Shown: positions 26,501 to 37,812, counted from the first letter of the stretch. The stretch: DNA of 64,000 nucleotides from Hemibagrus wyckioides (GCF_019097595.1 NC_080717.1:4562501-4626500), one strand, 5' to 3'. Translations and numbers: made by a program. Notes: a model not told the origin generated them from the sequence alone.

Positions 26501-27518
26501 CTCTGATCATATCCGATTATTTTCCTCGTTTCATCCACATACAGGACAACTCTCCTCACATATGAAGTGACTTGTTCGTATTAAAGAAAAATGTAAAAAT
26601 GCCTGCCTCGGTTTTCTAAATATGGTCAAAATATGTTTTATCCAGGCAAGATTAAAATAACAATAAAAACTGTTATTATTATTATTATTATTATTATTGG
26701 CATTAACAAATTTTAACTTGTGTACAATCCACATACTTTTTAATATTAGTAATATTTAGACAGAATAAAATGTAAAAGAAATGAGATAAGTATGAATGAT
26801 GTGTGGGAGAGTTACATAATGTGAGTGTGTGTGACACAAAACACCAACTTGAACTATTTTCACAGCATGAAAACAACAATGTTCCATTTCCTGCCCCAAA
26901 AAAAGCTGACCCAAAGGTGATCTGGTGATGAACTGAAAGCTGTAAGGAGCTCTGACTTCCGCTGGAGATAAACAAAAGACAAAACTTCCGTGTTTACAAA
27001 CTCTCACTCTCTCTCTCCCCGGACACGAGCTGACGTCAGAGTGCGCCAGGGCCCGCCCCTCACCCTGATTGGCTGCATGACGGCACAACATTTGCATTCT
27101 GGCTTTCCGATTGGTTGCGCGGGAAACTTTTTAAAAAATGTGCGTCAGTCATGAGGAAAACACGCCCACTGAGTCCAAAACACTTCCGCCATCAACATCA
27201 AAAAACGAGGAATAATCTAAACTACTCCTTCATATAATAAACAACTATTATTATTACTGTTATAGAGTTCATTTCACGTCGAACTAACATGGAAATAAAA
27301 CGCTGTATTATTGATCCGAGATCGTTATGTTCACAAAAAAGCTTAATAAAGCGATCAAATAGAGTGAACACGAATAAAAGCACAGTGTTATAATATTTAC
27401 ATTAATAATAAGTCAGAGAACTCGAGAGAGGATAAAAAACAAAAGGAAAACACAACATCCATCTGAACTTCCTGCTTTCCCACAACTCACACATCTGTCC
27501 CGTTACAGGAGGAGAATA

Positions 27519-27554
<36 letters not shown>

Positions 27555-30500
27555 CGACAACATTACACTCACTGCTATAAGCAATCTACACACGCACGCG
27601 CTGCTATAGTCCAGTCTGAGACACGAGCAGGTCAGCTTTTCTTTTCTTTACGCAGATGCACTTCCGGATTTAAGAAAAAAAAAAGCAAGCACCGTTGCAT
27701 CCTGCGCTTCCGAAAGGGACACATCCGCGCGCGCGCAAGCAAGCAAGCATGCAGAGGCACGAGCTGACAAACTCGTGCAATAACAACGCCGTGTAACAAC
27801 CGGAGATCGCTTGAATCGTGAACCCTTTACCCGCTTTGAGAAGTAAGTCCAGCTGGTTTTCGGGTTCCTCGTGAATTTGAGCCGCCATATTCCCCCCACT
27901 GTCTGCGAGTAGCGCGGCGGAACGCGAGCGTGCACTACTTTCCGCACCACGGCACCATTTTACGCCGCGCATCACGGTATCCTTCCGCCGACCTAGTGGA
28001 AAGGCTACAGGCGCGACGCGATACTTCCGGTGCGGGACTATATTACATGAGCCTTGCTCATCTTTTATACGAGACTTTTTTTTTTTTTTAAATGAACATT
28101 TTAAACAGAAACAACAACATATTAATTATAAAAAATCGTATTTTTTTTTTTTTTAAAAACGAACTTTCTGTATGTTCATTTACAAGCGCGCGCATTTGAC
28201 TTGCCCATCTCACATTACAGAGGAAGTAACACCAAGTTTCTCTGAATGTCTGTGAAAGCACCAGCAGAGGTCTCGCTTTAGCCATCGATACATTATAACC
28301 AGAATAAAATGTCATTAAATACACTGTATTGCCAAAAGTTTTGGGACACCCCTCCAAATCACTGAATTCAGGTGTTGTTTTTCAGGGGTTGGGCTCGGCC
28401 CCTTAGTTCCAGTGAAAGGAACTCTTAACGCTTCAGCTTCATACCAAGACATTTTGGACAATTTTATGCTTCCACTTTGTGGGAACAGTTTGGGGATGAC
28501 CCCTTCCTGTTCCAACATGACTGCACACCAGTGCCCAAAGCAAGGTCCATAAAGTCATGGATGAGTGAGTTTGGTGTGGAGGAACTTCACAGAGTCCTGA
28601 CCTCAACCTGATAGAACACCTTTGGGATGAATTAGAGCGGAGACTGTGAGCCAGACCTTCTCGTCCAACATCAGTGCCTGACCTCACAAATGCGCTTCTA
28701 GAGGAGTGGTCAAAAATTCCCCATAAATACACTCCTAAACCTTGTGGATCCCAGAAGAGATGGAGGTGTTATAGCTGCAAAGGGTGGGACAACTCCATAT
28801 TACATTCATGTGCATGTAAAGGCAGACGTCCCAGTTTTGGTATTTGGTCAGGACTTTGTGCAGGCCAGTCAAGTTCCTCCACATCAAACTCACTCATCCA
28901 TGTCTTTATGGACCTTGCTTTGGGCACTGGTGTGCAGTCATGTTGGAACAAAAAGGGGTCATCCCCAACTTTTGCCAGTATAGTATGTATAGATAGATAG
29001 ACAAGCCGCATCGATCATAGATCAACATCAAATAAGTAAATAAAGTTCTATGCATAATAATAGATCAACATCGCTTAAATGTGTAATTTATCTCCATTTA
29101 TCTCTATATTATAGATAGATTAAGGGGTGTAAAGATCGAACAATTTGGATAATTATTAACTATTTAATTAACTATTCAAATTAATCTAAACGACAATCAT
29201 AATTTGGATATCAAAAAAAGAAGCATTACAATAAATCCTAACTTTCCCTCTCTGATATTCTCAATAATATAGTCCTGACCAATTCCCACCCAATCTGGAC
29301 CATCATACATCACGAACTGTGATGTATGTATGATCACGAACACACTCAGAGGAAAGTGCTATCAGAGCGTTCTGACTGGCTAATGTAACAGTGATTGACA
29401 GGTGAGAGAGAATAAGCCCCTCCCACCTCGGTTGGGCATGCTATTATGTTCCTGTTTTTAAACTAATGCACCAACTCTGATACTTAAAATAGTCCTTTTC
29501 CAAGTCATCATCGATCACATCGTAGCAGATTTAGATATCGATTCATTGTCTTATGAAGTTTTTAAATCATTTGAATGCGGATGCAAATTTCTGAATTTGC
29601 CTATCATTTTAATTTGCCATCATGTCACCTGATACTAAATTCTCAGTTGATATTATATTACACATTTTATAGAACAGCAATTTAAATCTGGAACTGAAGT
29701 GAATGTTTGAAATTCAAGCTGAATCAGCAGATCTACTTTATCACGCCTCGTGATGCGTATCCAAAACCACTCACCTATGCCGGCGTCATGCACCTCCGTC
29801 TCCACCACCTGCTCCTCCACCACATCCTGCATCAGGTAGGTGTTCTCGTCATCACAGACGAGCACCTGAGCGGCGTAGCACTGCTCCACGTCTGCACTGT
29901 TCACCTGCTCCACGATCACCGCAGGACACTCCGCTTCGTCCTCCTGGATCACCGTGTCATCACAACACACTTCCTAAAGACACGCAAAAACACAGACACA
30001 GAAGAACTGAGGTCACAATTCTCTGACTGATTTAATCAGCAACAGTAGGTGTACATACTAAATTCTGACCTTATTCTAGCAGATAGTATACAGAATATTG
30101 GCAAATTTTGAGTTTTGAGTCCTGACCTCAACCTGATTTGGGATGAATTAGAGCGGACACTGCGAGCCATGCCTTCTCGTCCAACATTCCCATAAACAGA
30201 CTCCTAAACCTTGTGGAAAGCCTTCCCAGAAAAGTTGAAGCTGTTATAGCTGCAAAGGGCGGGCCGACTCCATATATGTCTTTATGGACCTTGCTTTGTA
30301 CACTGGTGTGCGGTCATGTTGGAACAGGAAGGGGTCATCCCCAAACTGTTCCCACAAAGTTGGGAGCATGAAATTGTCCAAAATGTCTTGGTATGAAGCT
30401 GAAGCATTAACAGCTAATTCTCTGAACACTGCATATAATCTAAGCCTAAACAAATGATTTCTGTAAGCAGAAGTCTCCATTGTCACAGCTTTTTAACCAC

Positions 30501-30891
30501 CAGAAAAGAAAGTTTTCCAGCATAGGATTAATGACACTGCACTTTCTCTTTAATATGACTAGCTGAATTCTGATTTCACTCAAGAGAGCAAAAAACGTCT
30601 TGTGAATGGACTCGTAGAAAATCCATCTCACTAGAAACTCATTTTATTGCCGTCCAGATGTAAGAGTTTTCTCACTGAGCAGATGTGTAGATAAATATTT
30701 TACAGACATCCTTCTGAAACTAATCTGATCCGAAGTCATAAGTTGAGATACAGCGTATAGAGCTTATATGAATCCAGCATATAAGCTTCTTTGATAGGTG
30801 TGAACATTTTCTGTACCTGCTGTGCCTCCTCATCCCCGGTGACGTACTCCAAAACGTTCCCTCCACCATCTATGACCACCACAGAGGTCAT
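22543..30891 (-). CDS. elf2: ETS transcription factor ELF2 (NERF), eight coding exons
   Basis: Coding exons on the minus strand: 30891-30817, 29973-29775, 26471-26379, 25980-25870, 25482-25402, 24277-24085, 23990-23712, 22978-22543. All borders are GT-AG, phases agree, and the sum gives 488 aa. ELF2 is a nuclear winged-helix activator/repressor binding GGAA sites. The N-terminal acidic region ([31 protein letters not shown]) matches ELF family activation segments, followed by [11 protein letters not shown], a lysine-rich KKKRGRKSK and the ETS domain at about residues 187-272 ([15 protein letters not shown], the recognition-helix region [18 protein letters not shown]). The Ser/Thr/Pro/Val tail ([13 protein letters not shown]) ends at [11 protein letters not shown], about 100 residues short of human ELF2. 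A short isoform starts at an internal exon (27888-27831). Exon 30947-30817 holds the start codon and 5' UTR. Confidence 0.93.
23069..23106. repeat. (GA)n microsatellite in elf2 intron 7
   Basis: About 19 GA units, between the last two coding exons of elf2. Confidence 0.85.
23279..23625. repeat. elf2: Minisatellite with tandem CAGGTG E-boxes in elf2 intron 7
   Basis: About ten copies of a 30-39 bp unit of the form ATCCCAGGTGGAAGAGAGAA plus a GATGAGAGAG-type spacer. Most copies carry CCCAGGTGG or CCCGGGTGG. The spacer is purine-only on the plus strand. It lies between coding exons 23990-23712 and 22978-22543. The 314-codon minus-strand frame running through it is exon 7 fused to repeat readthrough. 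Confidence 0.85.
24741..25093 (-). mobile_element. Tc1-like remnant, family 2, copy 2
   Basis: Minus-oriented: ends at TTTTTTGGCAATACAGTGC on the right. The minus-strand frame 25017-24775 reads [20 protein letters not shown] and [16 protein letters not shown], then SPDLN. The left part is missing. It lies in an elf2 intron. Confidence 0.8.
25588..25815 (-). mobile_element. tRNA-Glu-like SINE (reverse orientation)
   Basis: Read on the minus strand it opens CCTGGTGGTCCAGCGGCAGG, closely resembling the A-box half of tRNA-Glu. It continues to a box B (GACCCGGGTTCAGTTCCC) and then the SINE body TTTAATCTCAGTGCCGGTCC. It lies in an elf2 intron, in the same orientation as elf2. Confidence 0.7.
27028..27190. 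promoter_or_regulatory. Compact promoter-like cluster: CRE, GC box, CCAAT, octamer, E2F
   Basis: Within about 100 bp: TGACGTCA (27031-27038), CCCGCCCC (27052-27059), inverted CCAAT boxes (ATTGG at 27068 and 27110), a perfect octamer ATTTGCAT (27090-27097), an E2F-like GCGCGGGAAA (27117-27126) and a T/A-rich stretch at 27127-27138. It lies in an elf2 intron about 0.7 kb downstream of the alternative exon. Which strand it drives is not clear. Confidence 0.5.
27831..27888 (-). CDS. elf2: Alternative first coding exon of elf2 (short isoform)
   Basis: The ATG at 27888 in a CpG-rich setting encodes [19 protein letters not shown] and ends in phase 1 at 27831 (GCGG|GTAAAG). It splices in frame onto exon 26471-26379, giving [18 protein letters not shown]. 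This matches the human ELF2 short isoform beginning MATSLHEGPTNQLDLLIRA that joins the same exon. The product would lack the N-terminal acidic region and keep the ETS domain, about 415 aa. The start is supported by phase, splice site and homology. Confidence 0.87.
27889..28040 (-). promoter_or_regulatory. elf2: Internal CpG promoter of elf2 with ETS sites
   Basis: GC- and CpG-dense sequence immediately upstream (minus strand) of the alternative first exon. A perfect ACTTCCGG lies at 28023-28030 and another downstream at 27660-27667, with TTCCGC variants near 27937 and 27982. No TATA box is seen. This is the usual look of a vertebrate housekeeping promoter; it could also be autoregulated, since ACTTCCGG is the ETS motif itself. 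Confidence 0.6.
28321..28986. mobile_element. Tc1-like remnant, family 2, copy 3 (head-to-head hybrid)
   Basis: The left part (28321 to about 28830) reads forward from the left end through to the GTAAAGGCAGACGTCCCA near-terminal block. The right part (about 28840-28986) is the inverted middle of the same family (CAAGTTCCTCCACATCAAAC and GTGTGCAGTCATGTTGGAAC) and ends TTTTGCCAGTATAGT. The transcript could fold back on itself. Confidence 0.75.
30110..30410. mobile_element. Tc1-like remnant, family 2, copy 4 (rearranged fragment)
   Basis: A short forward piece (GAGTCCTGACCTCAACCTGA onward, to GGGCGGGCCGACTCCATAT) joined to an inverted middle piece (GTCTTTATGGACCTTGCTTT to CTTGGTATGAAGCTGAAGCA). 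Both terminal repeats are lost. It lies between coding exons 1 and 2 of elf2. Confidence 0.75.
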
Positions 30892-31344
30892 GACTCATTC
30901 CTCTGTGCCACACAGTCCTGTAGGTCCACTCCACTTATCCAGCAAACCTAACAGGATGTAAGATTTGTTAAAACGCAGGTTATTCAGTTTCAGCAAATTA
31001 TTTTTGGAAAACCAGTCTAGTAAATTCATTACATTAACTCTTCTCATTTAATCTGAATATTTTGTATTCGAACATGAACTCCACAGCGTGACTCATGATT
31101 AATGTTGACATAAAATGGGAACTCTTGAGAGCCAAAACACTGTGGTGTTTAGTTTGTGTGGCTGTGTGTGTGTGTGTGTGTGTGTGAGAAACGGGGAGAG
31201 AAAGCCAGAGCTAGGCGGGGCAGAGCTGTGACTCATCTATTAAACAGAAAACGCATCGGGCCCTGTTGGACACGGGACGTTTAAAGTCATCGTTGCGAAT
31301 AATCCCCTGTTTCTCAGGCCTCGTGTTTTACTGCGCATTAACAA

Positions 31345-31360
31345 GGTTGCTATAGCAACC
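31345..31360. promoter_or_regulatory. Perfect 16-bp RFX X-box-like palindrome
   Basis: GGTTGCTATAGCAACC is a perfect inverted repeat and matches the RFX consensus of two GTTGCY half sites. It sits in GC-richer sequence in the elf2 first intron, with a GGGCGGGG-like GC box (AGGCGGGGCAG) about 130 bp to its left. Confidence 0.5.
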
Positions 31361-31525
31361 ATACTGTAACCTAGTTAGCTAGATACAAACATGGAAATTT
31401 TCCCCCCCAGATTGTGTTCATAAGAGCAAGGTCCAGGCGCGGTCCTGAGCGCATTCGGCACGTTCGAGGACAGAAGTCCAGACATGTTTATCTTTCTCCA
31501 GCAACAGGGGGGAGTTAAAAAGTGT

Positions 31526-31925
<400 letters not shown>

Positions 31926-33017
31926 GTGTTGTTTTTCCACTTTTTGCTTCATCGTTCATTGTAATCGTTCTGTGCCGTGAGAAAACAAACCGAAAGAAAT
32001 CAAAAGTATAAATTTCGCTCTGATTCAGACTTTGGATTAAAAAAGTATGAAAGCACATACTCTAGTCACTAAAATCCACCTACTGGGAGGTCAGAGGAAA
32101 CCGGAGAGCCAGGAAGAAGCCTACACAAACCAGGAAGCTTGGAGCTGTGATGTATCAATGGAGTACTTTTTAGTAAACTCCTTTTTTTTTTTGGTAATAA
32201 TCCAATCATGAAGGGATCATTTCCCTCTGGATTATAAATGTACGTGTGTGTCGCTCACAGAGCAGCGTGAATACAATATGCAGGAAAAAAAAAAGAGGAA
32301 GAGATCCATTTCCCCTCGCTCCAGTCACACAGGCTGCACTCTGTGTTTTCAGCCTAAACTCTGAATCTTTCAATGTTAAACGTAGCAAGAAAAATCTCCC
32401 AGTCACTTCACAGGGAGAAATTACATCCAGATATAAATAAGCACAATTAAACCACACAGAGAGGAACAAACGATGAGGATCGGGTGACTGAACTCTTCGA
32501 GTGTGTGTGTACATATATCACTCTCCGAGATCTGCATCAGATAGTCTGATGAGGAAGTGAAAAGGATAAAAAGAACGTGCAGAGAAATATGAGTAGAGGT
32601 GGAGCAGAAGGGGGAAACATATTTCAACTTCATTTCCTGCCTAGCTTGTTTACGCAATCTTTGTTTTGTCCTGGATCGAATGTTGGCCCGATTCCACAAT
32701 TTCCTGAAACTGGTCTTGGAAACACGATCACTTAGAGTGAGTTTTGGGTTAGGAGCTACACACACATTTATGATGAAGATGATCAAGTGCACCTCGAAAA
32801 ACAGGGGTTCGGGAAACACAGCCAGAGCATCTGTGAATATTTTAAATTATATTCAGGGGTCAAAGCACAGACGTCAGGTCAGAATGAACATCGTCCATCA
32901 GTGGATTTAGATCACTGTCATGAATATATAAACATTAAGCCTCGGGCGAGTTTCAGTAAATGATATGTTGCAGTTCCTCATGAAGCTCACTTGCATATGA
33001 CGACGCCCACAAAACTG

Positions 33018-33068
33018 TATAAAAGGTCAAGTGCACGGGCAGCTCAGGGCACGAAATGAACAATCAGG
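33018..33068 (+). promoter_or_regulatory. Orphan TATA box followed by a possible short first exon
   Basis: TATAAAAG at 33018-33025, a likely start about 30 bp downstream, an ATG at 33056 (ATGAACAATCAGG) and a donor-like GG|GTAAAG at 33069. The octamer-like ACTTGCATATG lies about 25 bp upstream. No matching downstream exon was found, so this is only a candidate promoter/exon on the plus strand, opposite to elf2. Confidence 0.3.
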
Positions 33069-34290
33069 GTAAAGCGGACATTTTTATGATTCCCGTCTAT
33101 TCCGGGACGAATATTTATTTATAAATAAGCGAGTTGAGAATCCTTCGTCAGCTCCGGAGGTTATTTAGCTCAGAGAGACCACCACTTTATTTTCTTTTTG
33201 GTCACAAAAGAAGGATTTGTCTTAATTCATTGGTCTGTGTTGGCTCGCTTTGTTAAAATACGTAAATTAACGTCAATAATATAAAAAATCATGACTTAGT
33301 GAATTAGCATGAGGAGAAAAGCGTCTGCTGAATGCTGTACGTGTAACATAAATAAGAAAATTAAGAATAATTAGACCATATATTCCAGATATGAAAATGC
33401 AAATTATATGATTTTTTAATTCATTAGGTTGAGGTTTATATCTAAATACTTATACATAAATTCGCACATGTTCATAAAATCCGGACCTTTTGGAGAATTT
33501 ACAGAATTTTCACAAATAATACATTTCTAATGTAAATGCTCAGATGAATTATTTACATATAAATCAGTTTATATTCACAAATTATGCCCATTTTTTAATT
33601 CTGGGATTTAACTAAAAGTAATTTCTTTGTTTGTTTGCTTTTTGGCACTAGTATAATAGTTTAATTTTTATACTCTGCTTTTGTGCATGAAAAGAGCTTT
33701 ATAATATTAAAAAATATTTTTAAATAATAAAAAAGTTTGCTATTTATTATAACAATCCCTTAGACAGTGTTTACACAATCTCTGTGCAAGGCTATGGACC
33801 ACTTTCGTCTTATTATTATTTTTGTTGTTGTTGGTTGGTTTTTAAACATTATTGTTATGTTATATTATTTTTATTGGGTTTTTAATTTTGTGCAGAAAAA
33901 AATGTGCAGGATTCCGAGCTCGTGCAGAAGTTTTGCTGAATCTCGTGACAGCTCTATGAAGTAGCTAGCAAGCAAACATCCTAGCTAGCTGTCCCGTGTA
34001 GCGCGGTGAAACGGTACAAACGCGCTGGCTAGCTTGTAAAACAAAATACATTTATCAGAAATGCATGCAAATGTATGCGTGTGGAAAATGTATTTATAAC
34101 GAGTTCACGAGGAGGTAACGGTGCGCGAAACCGAACCGAACCGAACAGCTAGCATGAAAGAGCATTAGCAGGCCAGCGGGCTCGCGCTAAGCTAAGCTAC
34201 AACTTAATACACTGCTGTCAGTTCAGCGGCTTCAGAGAAAACATGCAGCTCTTTAACAATAAAACGACTTGTTTTCGTCTCACACACACA

Positions 34291-34321
<31 letters not shown>

Positions 34322-34336
34322 TTCTCAAGTTCTCAC

Positions 34337-34800
34337 CTCTTTTTTAATGCTTTATCCCCAAGTTGTTCCAGTTGGAAAAAATTCGCTGGCTTCGACAGAA
34401 ATGTCAAGCTAACCGCCAAGCTATTAGCAAAACAGCGACGTAGCTCTACGTAAATAAACTAACTAGCCGCTCCACTAGCTGAAAGTTTACACTCGTCCCG
34501 AATTTAGGACGAACAACGAAAAGGGAAAACAAAAGGAGCCGAACTCTTTAGAAATCCATTACACTTTCAGCAGGGTGTGGTGCCGTGCTTGTTTGTCTGT
34601 CTGTCTGTTTGTTTGTTTATCTCCGGTTCTTGCGCAGCAGCCGAGTGAAGTGAATATCGAGGAGAAGTGAAGAGCTCCCTCAGACTGAGCCGCAGCGCCG
34701 CTGACAAACACCGCGCGTGGCGTCACCGGGACCCGGGAGCATGACGTCATCTCAGATGCACATGACGACTTTCGGGATCAATTTGTACAACTGGTATAAA
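34337..34800 (-). promoter_or_regulatory. elf2: Distal elf2 promoter and non-coding exon 1
   Basis: CpG-rich sequence with a donor on the minus strand at 34337 (AAGAG|GTGAGA) that can join the acceptor at 30947. A palindromic CRE, ATGACGTCAT, lies at 34741-34750. A second CpG-rich stretch spans 34670-34740. Exon 1 would be non-coding and lie between about 34700 and 34337. Confidence 0.55.
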
Positions 34801-36365
34801 TTAGTAATAAGAATAATCCTGAAGCGATCCTCAAAGTGAAACGAAATGACCCTGCAGTGATTACGCAGCGAGTGGAAGTGTACACCTCAGACCTCGTCAC
34901 GATACGATACGATTCGGTAAACCGACGATATCATTTTTGACGATACTGAATCTCAACACTTCAATATTTGATAAAGACCGCCGAATCTACCGCTATATGT
35001 TATGAAACAATGTAATATATGGCGATACCACTGAATCTCATCAAAAACGATACGATTTAAACTCATACAGCAAGACGATTTAACAATACAAATGAATCTG
35101 CTACGATATGATTCATTTTTGATTCACCAAGGCAACGATTCGATATTTGACGATACAACCGAACCCAAATTAGTTTTTGATTCGTAAAGCAACGAGTTCA
35201 ATTTGATGATACATTTGAATCTTCTATATGATTCATTATTGATTCATTACTTGATATTTGATGATACCTCTTAATCTGTTGCTATATGATTCATGTTTTG
35301 ATTCATAGGGTAATGAATCGATATTTAAATCTGTTACTATATGAAATCAATTAAGATGGCTCTAAAACTTGTTTATTCATAATGAACAAATCAATATTTG
35401 ATGATACCTTTGAATTAGCTACAATACAATATTTGCAAATACAACAGAACCACAACAGTGCATTTTGTTTTCGATTCATGGTCAATATTTGTCGATATAA
35501 TTGAATTGCATCAAAACGATACAATTTAAACTCATAAAGCAACAAGATGATTTAACAATACAACTGAATCTGCCATGATATGATTCATTTTTGATACGTA
35601 AGGGGATATGTGATGATACCTCTGAATCTGTTGCTATACAATTCATTTTTGATTCATAAGGCTCTACATTCATTTTGAATCTTTTACGATATGATTCAAC
35701 TCATACGAAAACCATACGATATTTGACAATACATCTGCCTCTCAGATGAAAAGATAGAATATAAATTCAAAAAGGAAATGATTCATTATTCGACCGTACC
35801 ACTGAACCCAAAACAATACATTCCTTTGTGATTCATAAGGAAACGAATCGATATTTGATGATACCTTTGAATTAGCTACGATACAATTCAATTGATATGT
35901 CAATGATATAATATTTACAGATACAACAGAACCCGCTACAATACGTTTGTGTTTAATAAATAAAGTCAACTTTCAATTATGTAATTTAATCTGCTATATG
36001 ATTCATTTTTGATTCCGGAGCCAACGAGTCGATATTTAATGATACAACTGAATCTGTTTCTAAATGATTCACTTAATAAGGCAGGGTTTTGAATTTTGAC
36101 ACGGATACAGTGATTATTCATAATGAAACAATTCGATAATTGACGATATCATTGAATCTGTTACAATACGATTCATTTTTGATTCACAAGCCAACAGTTT
36201 AATATTTGACGATACAACAGAACCCACATTAGTTTTTGATTCATTACACAATCAGTTAAAATTTTTATGATACAATCGAATCTGCTATATGACTAATTTT
36301 TGATTCCTGAGCCAATATTTGATGATTCAACTGAATCCACAGCCCTACATTCATTTTGTCGGATT
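34801..36365. repeat. Degenerate tandem repeat of an ATTCATTTTTGATTCATAAG-type unit
   Basis: From about 34890 to 36350 a unit of roughly 60-90 bp recurs at least 15 times with heavy divergence. Constant words are GATTCATTTTTGATTCATAA, CAACGAATCGATATTTGA, GATACAACTGAATCTGC and TACGATATGATTCA. It begins about 140 bp upstream of the distal elf2 promoter. There are no convincing open frames. Confidence 0.8.
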
Positions 36366-37812
36366 CCCTTTCTTTATTTCGAACACCACATAAATGTCAC
36401 ATTTACAAATAATCAACACTGATGCACTCATGTATTTTGGCCATGACAGATTTTTATTATTAGTGAACTATGTATAAAATCTCATATTCCGTATGCAGGA
36501 CAACTCTTTGGTAAATGAGTAATAAATACACATGTAGCCACTTAGACACTTCTTTTATCAGTGTAAAATGATTTTGTATTGTTTGAGATTCACATTTGTG
36601 GATAATACAAACTATAAAAATACAAAAACGGAGTGTCACAGATATATATGTTCATACAGAACACAGGATAGCAGTCTTCTAATTAGGAGAAAGGTGAAAG
36701 ACCAAAAGGAAAACTCCACCCTGTATATCAATCTTTAATTATGATGTGATCTTCAACAGCGACCAAGATTTATACTGAAAAACCCGAACCCACATCATAG
36801 TTTCCTGTGTTACCCACAATGCCATATGTCTGCTCACTGATAGTGGTAGCAGTAAGAATTTGCATAGAGCACTGTGGCTTCAATGTTTATGCTAGGGCTC
36901 GTCAATTTGGTAACTGATAACTAACCGAAACGTATCACATAATATAGCTATACTACATTCTGGGGCTTGTGATTGATAAAAGAAGAAGTTGTAATAATAG
37001 CATCACCCTGTGACATCAGAGCGATACGCTGCAAAATAGATAAAGAAACAAGTAGAAAAGCAGCACCGTGTTCGCTTTTAATATGTTTCAGGGTGGAGTT
37101 TTACTTTGAAGTGAGGTAGAAACGAGTGGTTAATACACCGGTCCCGGTCAGGATAAGTGTCCAAGTCTAGCCACGCTTAGAAATTTCCTTAGAAATACCA
37201 TAAAAACAGAACCAGGACTAAGGAAACTCTTTAATATAGATGCTAGCTGCCAAGGATACGCATTTGTAAGTTGTACGCATGCTCGTGGCTAGGCTTGAAC
37301 CCGTTACCATGGCGACGGACCGCTTCGGCGAGGCTTCGAGGTAGGAAAATCAATGCAGTGGATTGGAAAGATCTGATCCTTCACAGCATCGGGTTTATCC
37401 AGGAGTTATAAACTTACAACATGAAAAAACTGATGAAATAATAGATAAGATGATACCAAATGTTCGTCTTCTACTACAGGTTCTCAACCCTGGTCACGGA
37501 CATTTAAATCACCAAGTGCTGTTAATAACCTGATTAAGTCAGATGTGTACAGCACAGAGGGGCGTGTCCTCCGGGATCAGGGTTGGAAACCTGTGCTCTA
37601 ACATGTATTTTAAGATGTGTCTTGAGAGCAGTGTATGTCTAGGAGTAAACGTGTTTCAGTAAAATGGTTTGTGTGAGTGAACAGAACAAAGTCGTATCAT
37701 GTGAAGAGGTTCCGGTGGCTCTGTCAGGGCCAAATTCATGCAGGTGAATCCATTCGAAACTGGAAGTAAGATCTGAGTGGGAGATGGAGGTGAAAATGGA
37801 GGAAGGCACATC
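36366..37812. other. Intergenic DNA between elf2 and mgarp
   Basis: Mostly AT-rich and unremarkable. A TTTATT on the plus strand near 36450 could be a minus-strand AATAAA ending a long mgarp transcript. A GC-rich island at about 37285-37345 contains a candidate first exon on the plus strand (see the separate entry). Confidence 0.4.
37303..37340 (+). other. Candidate orphan first coding exon (MATDRFGEAS)
   Basis: GTTACCATGGCGACGG combines an RFX X-box-like palindrome, a strong Kozak context and an ATG at 37309. The frame reads MATDRFGEAS and reaches a donor CGAG|GTAGGA at 37340, phase 2. CpG density is far above the surroundings. No downstream exon could be tied to it. If real, it starts an unrecognised plus-strand transcript opposite mgarp. 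Confidence 0.25.
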
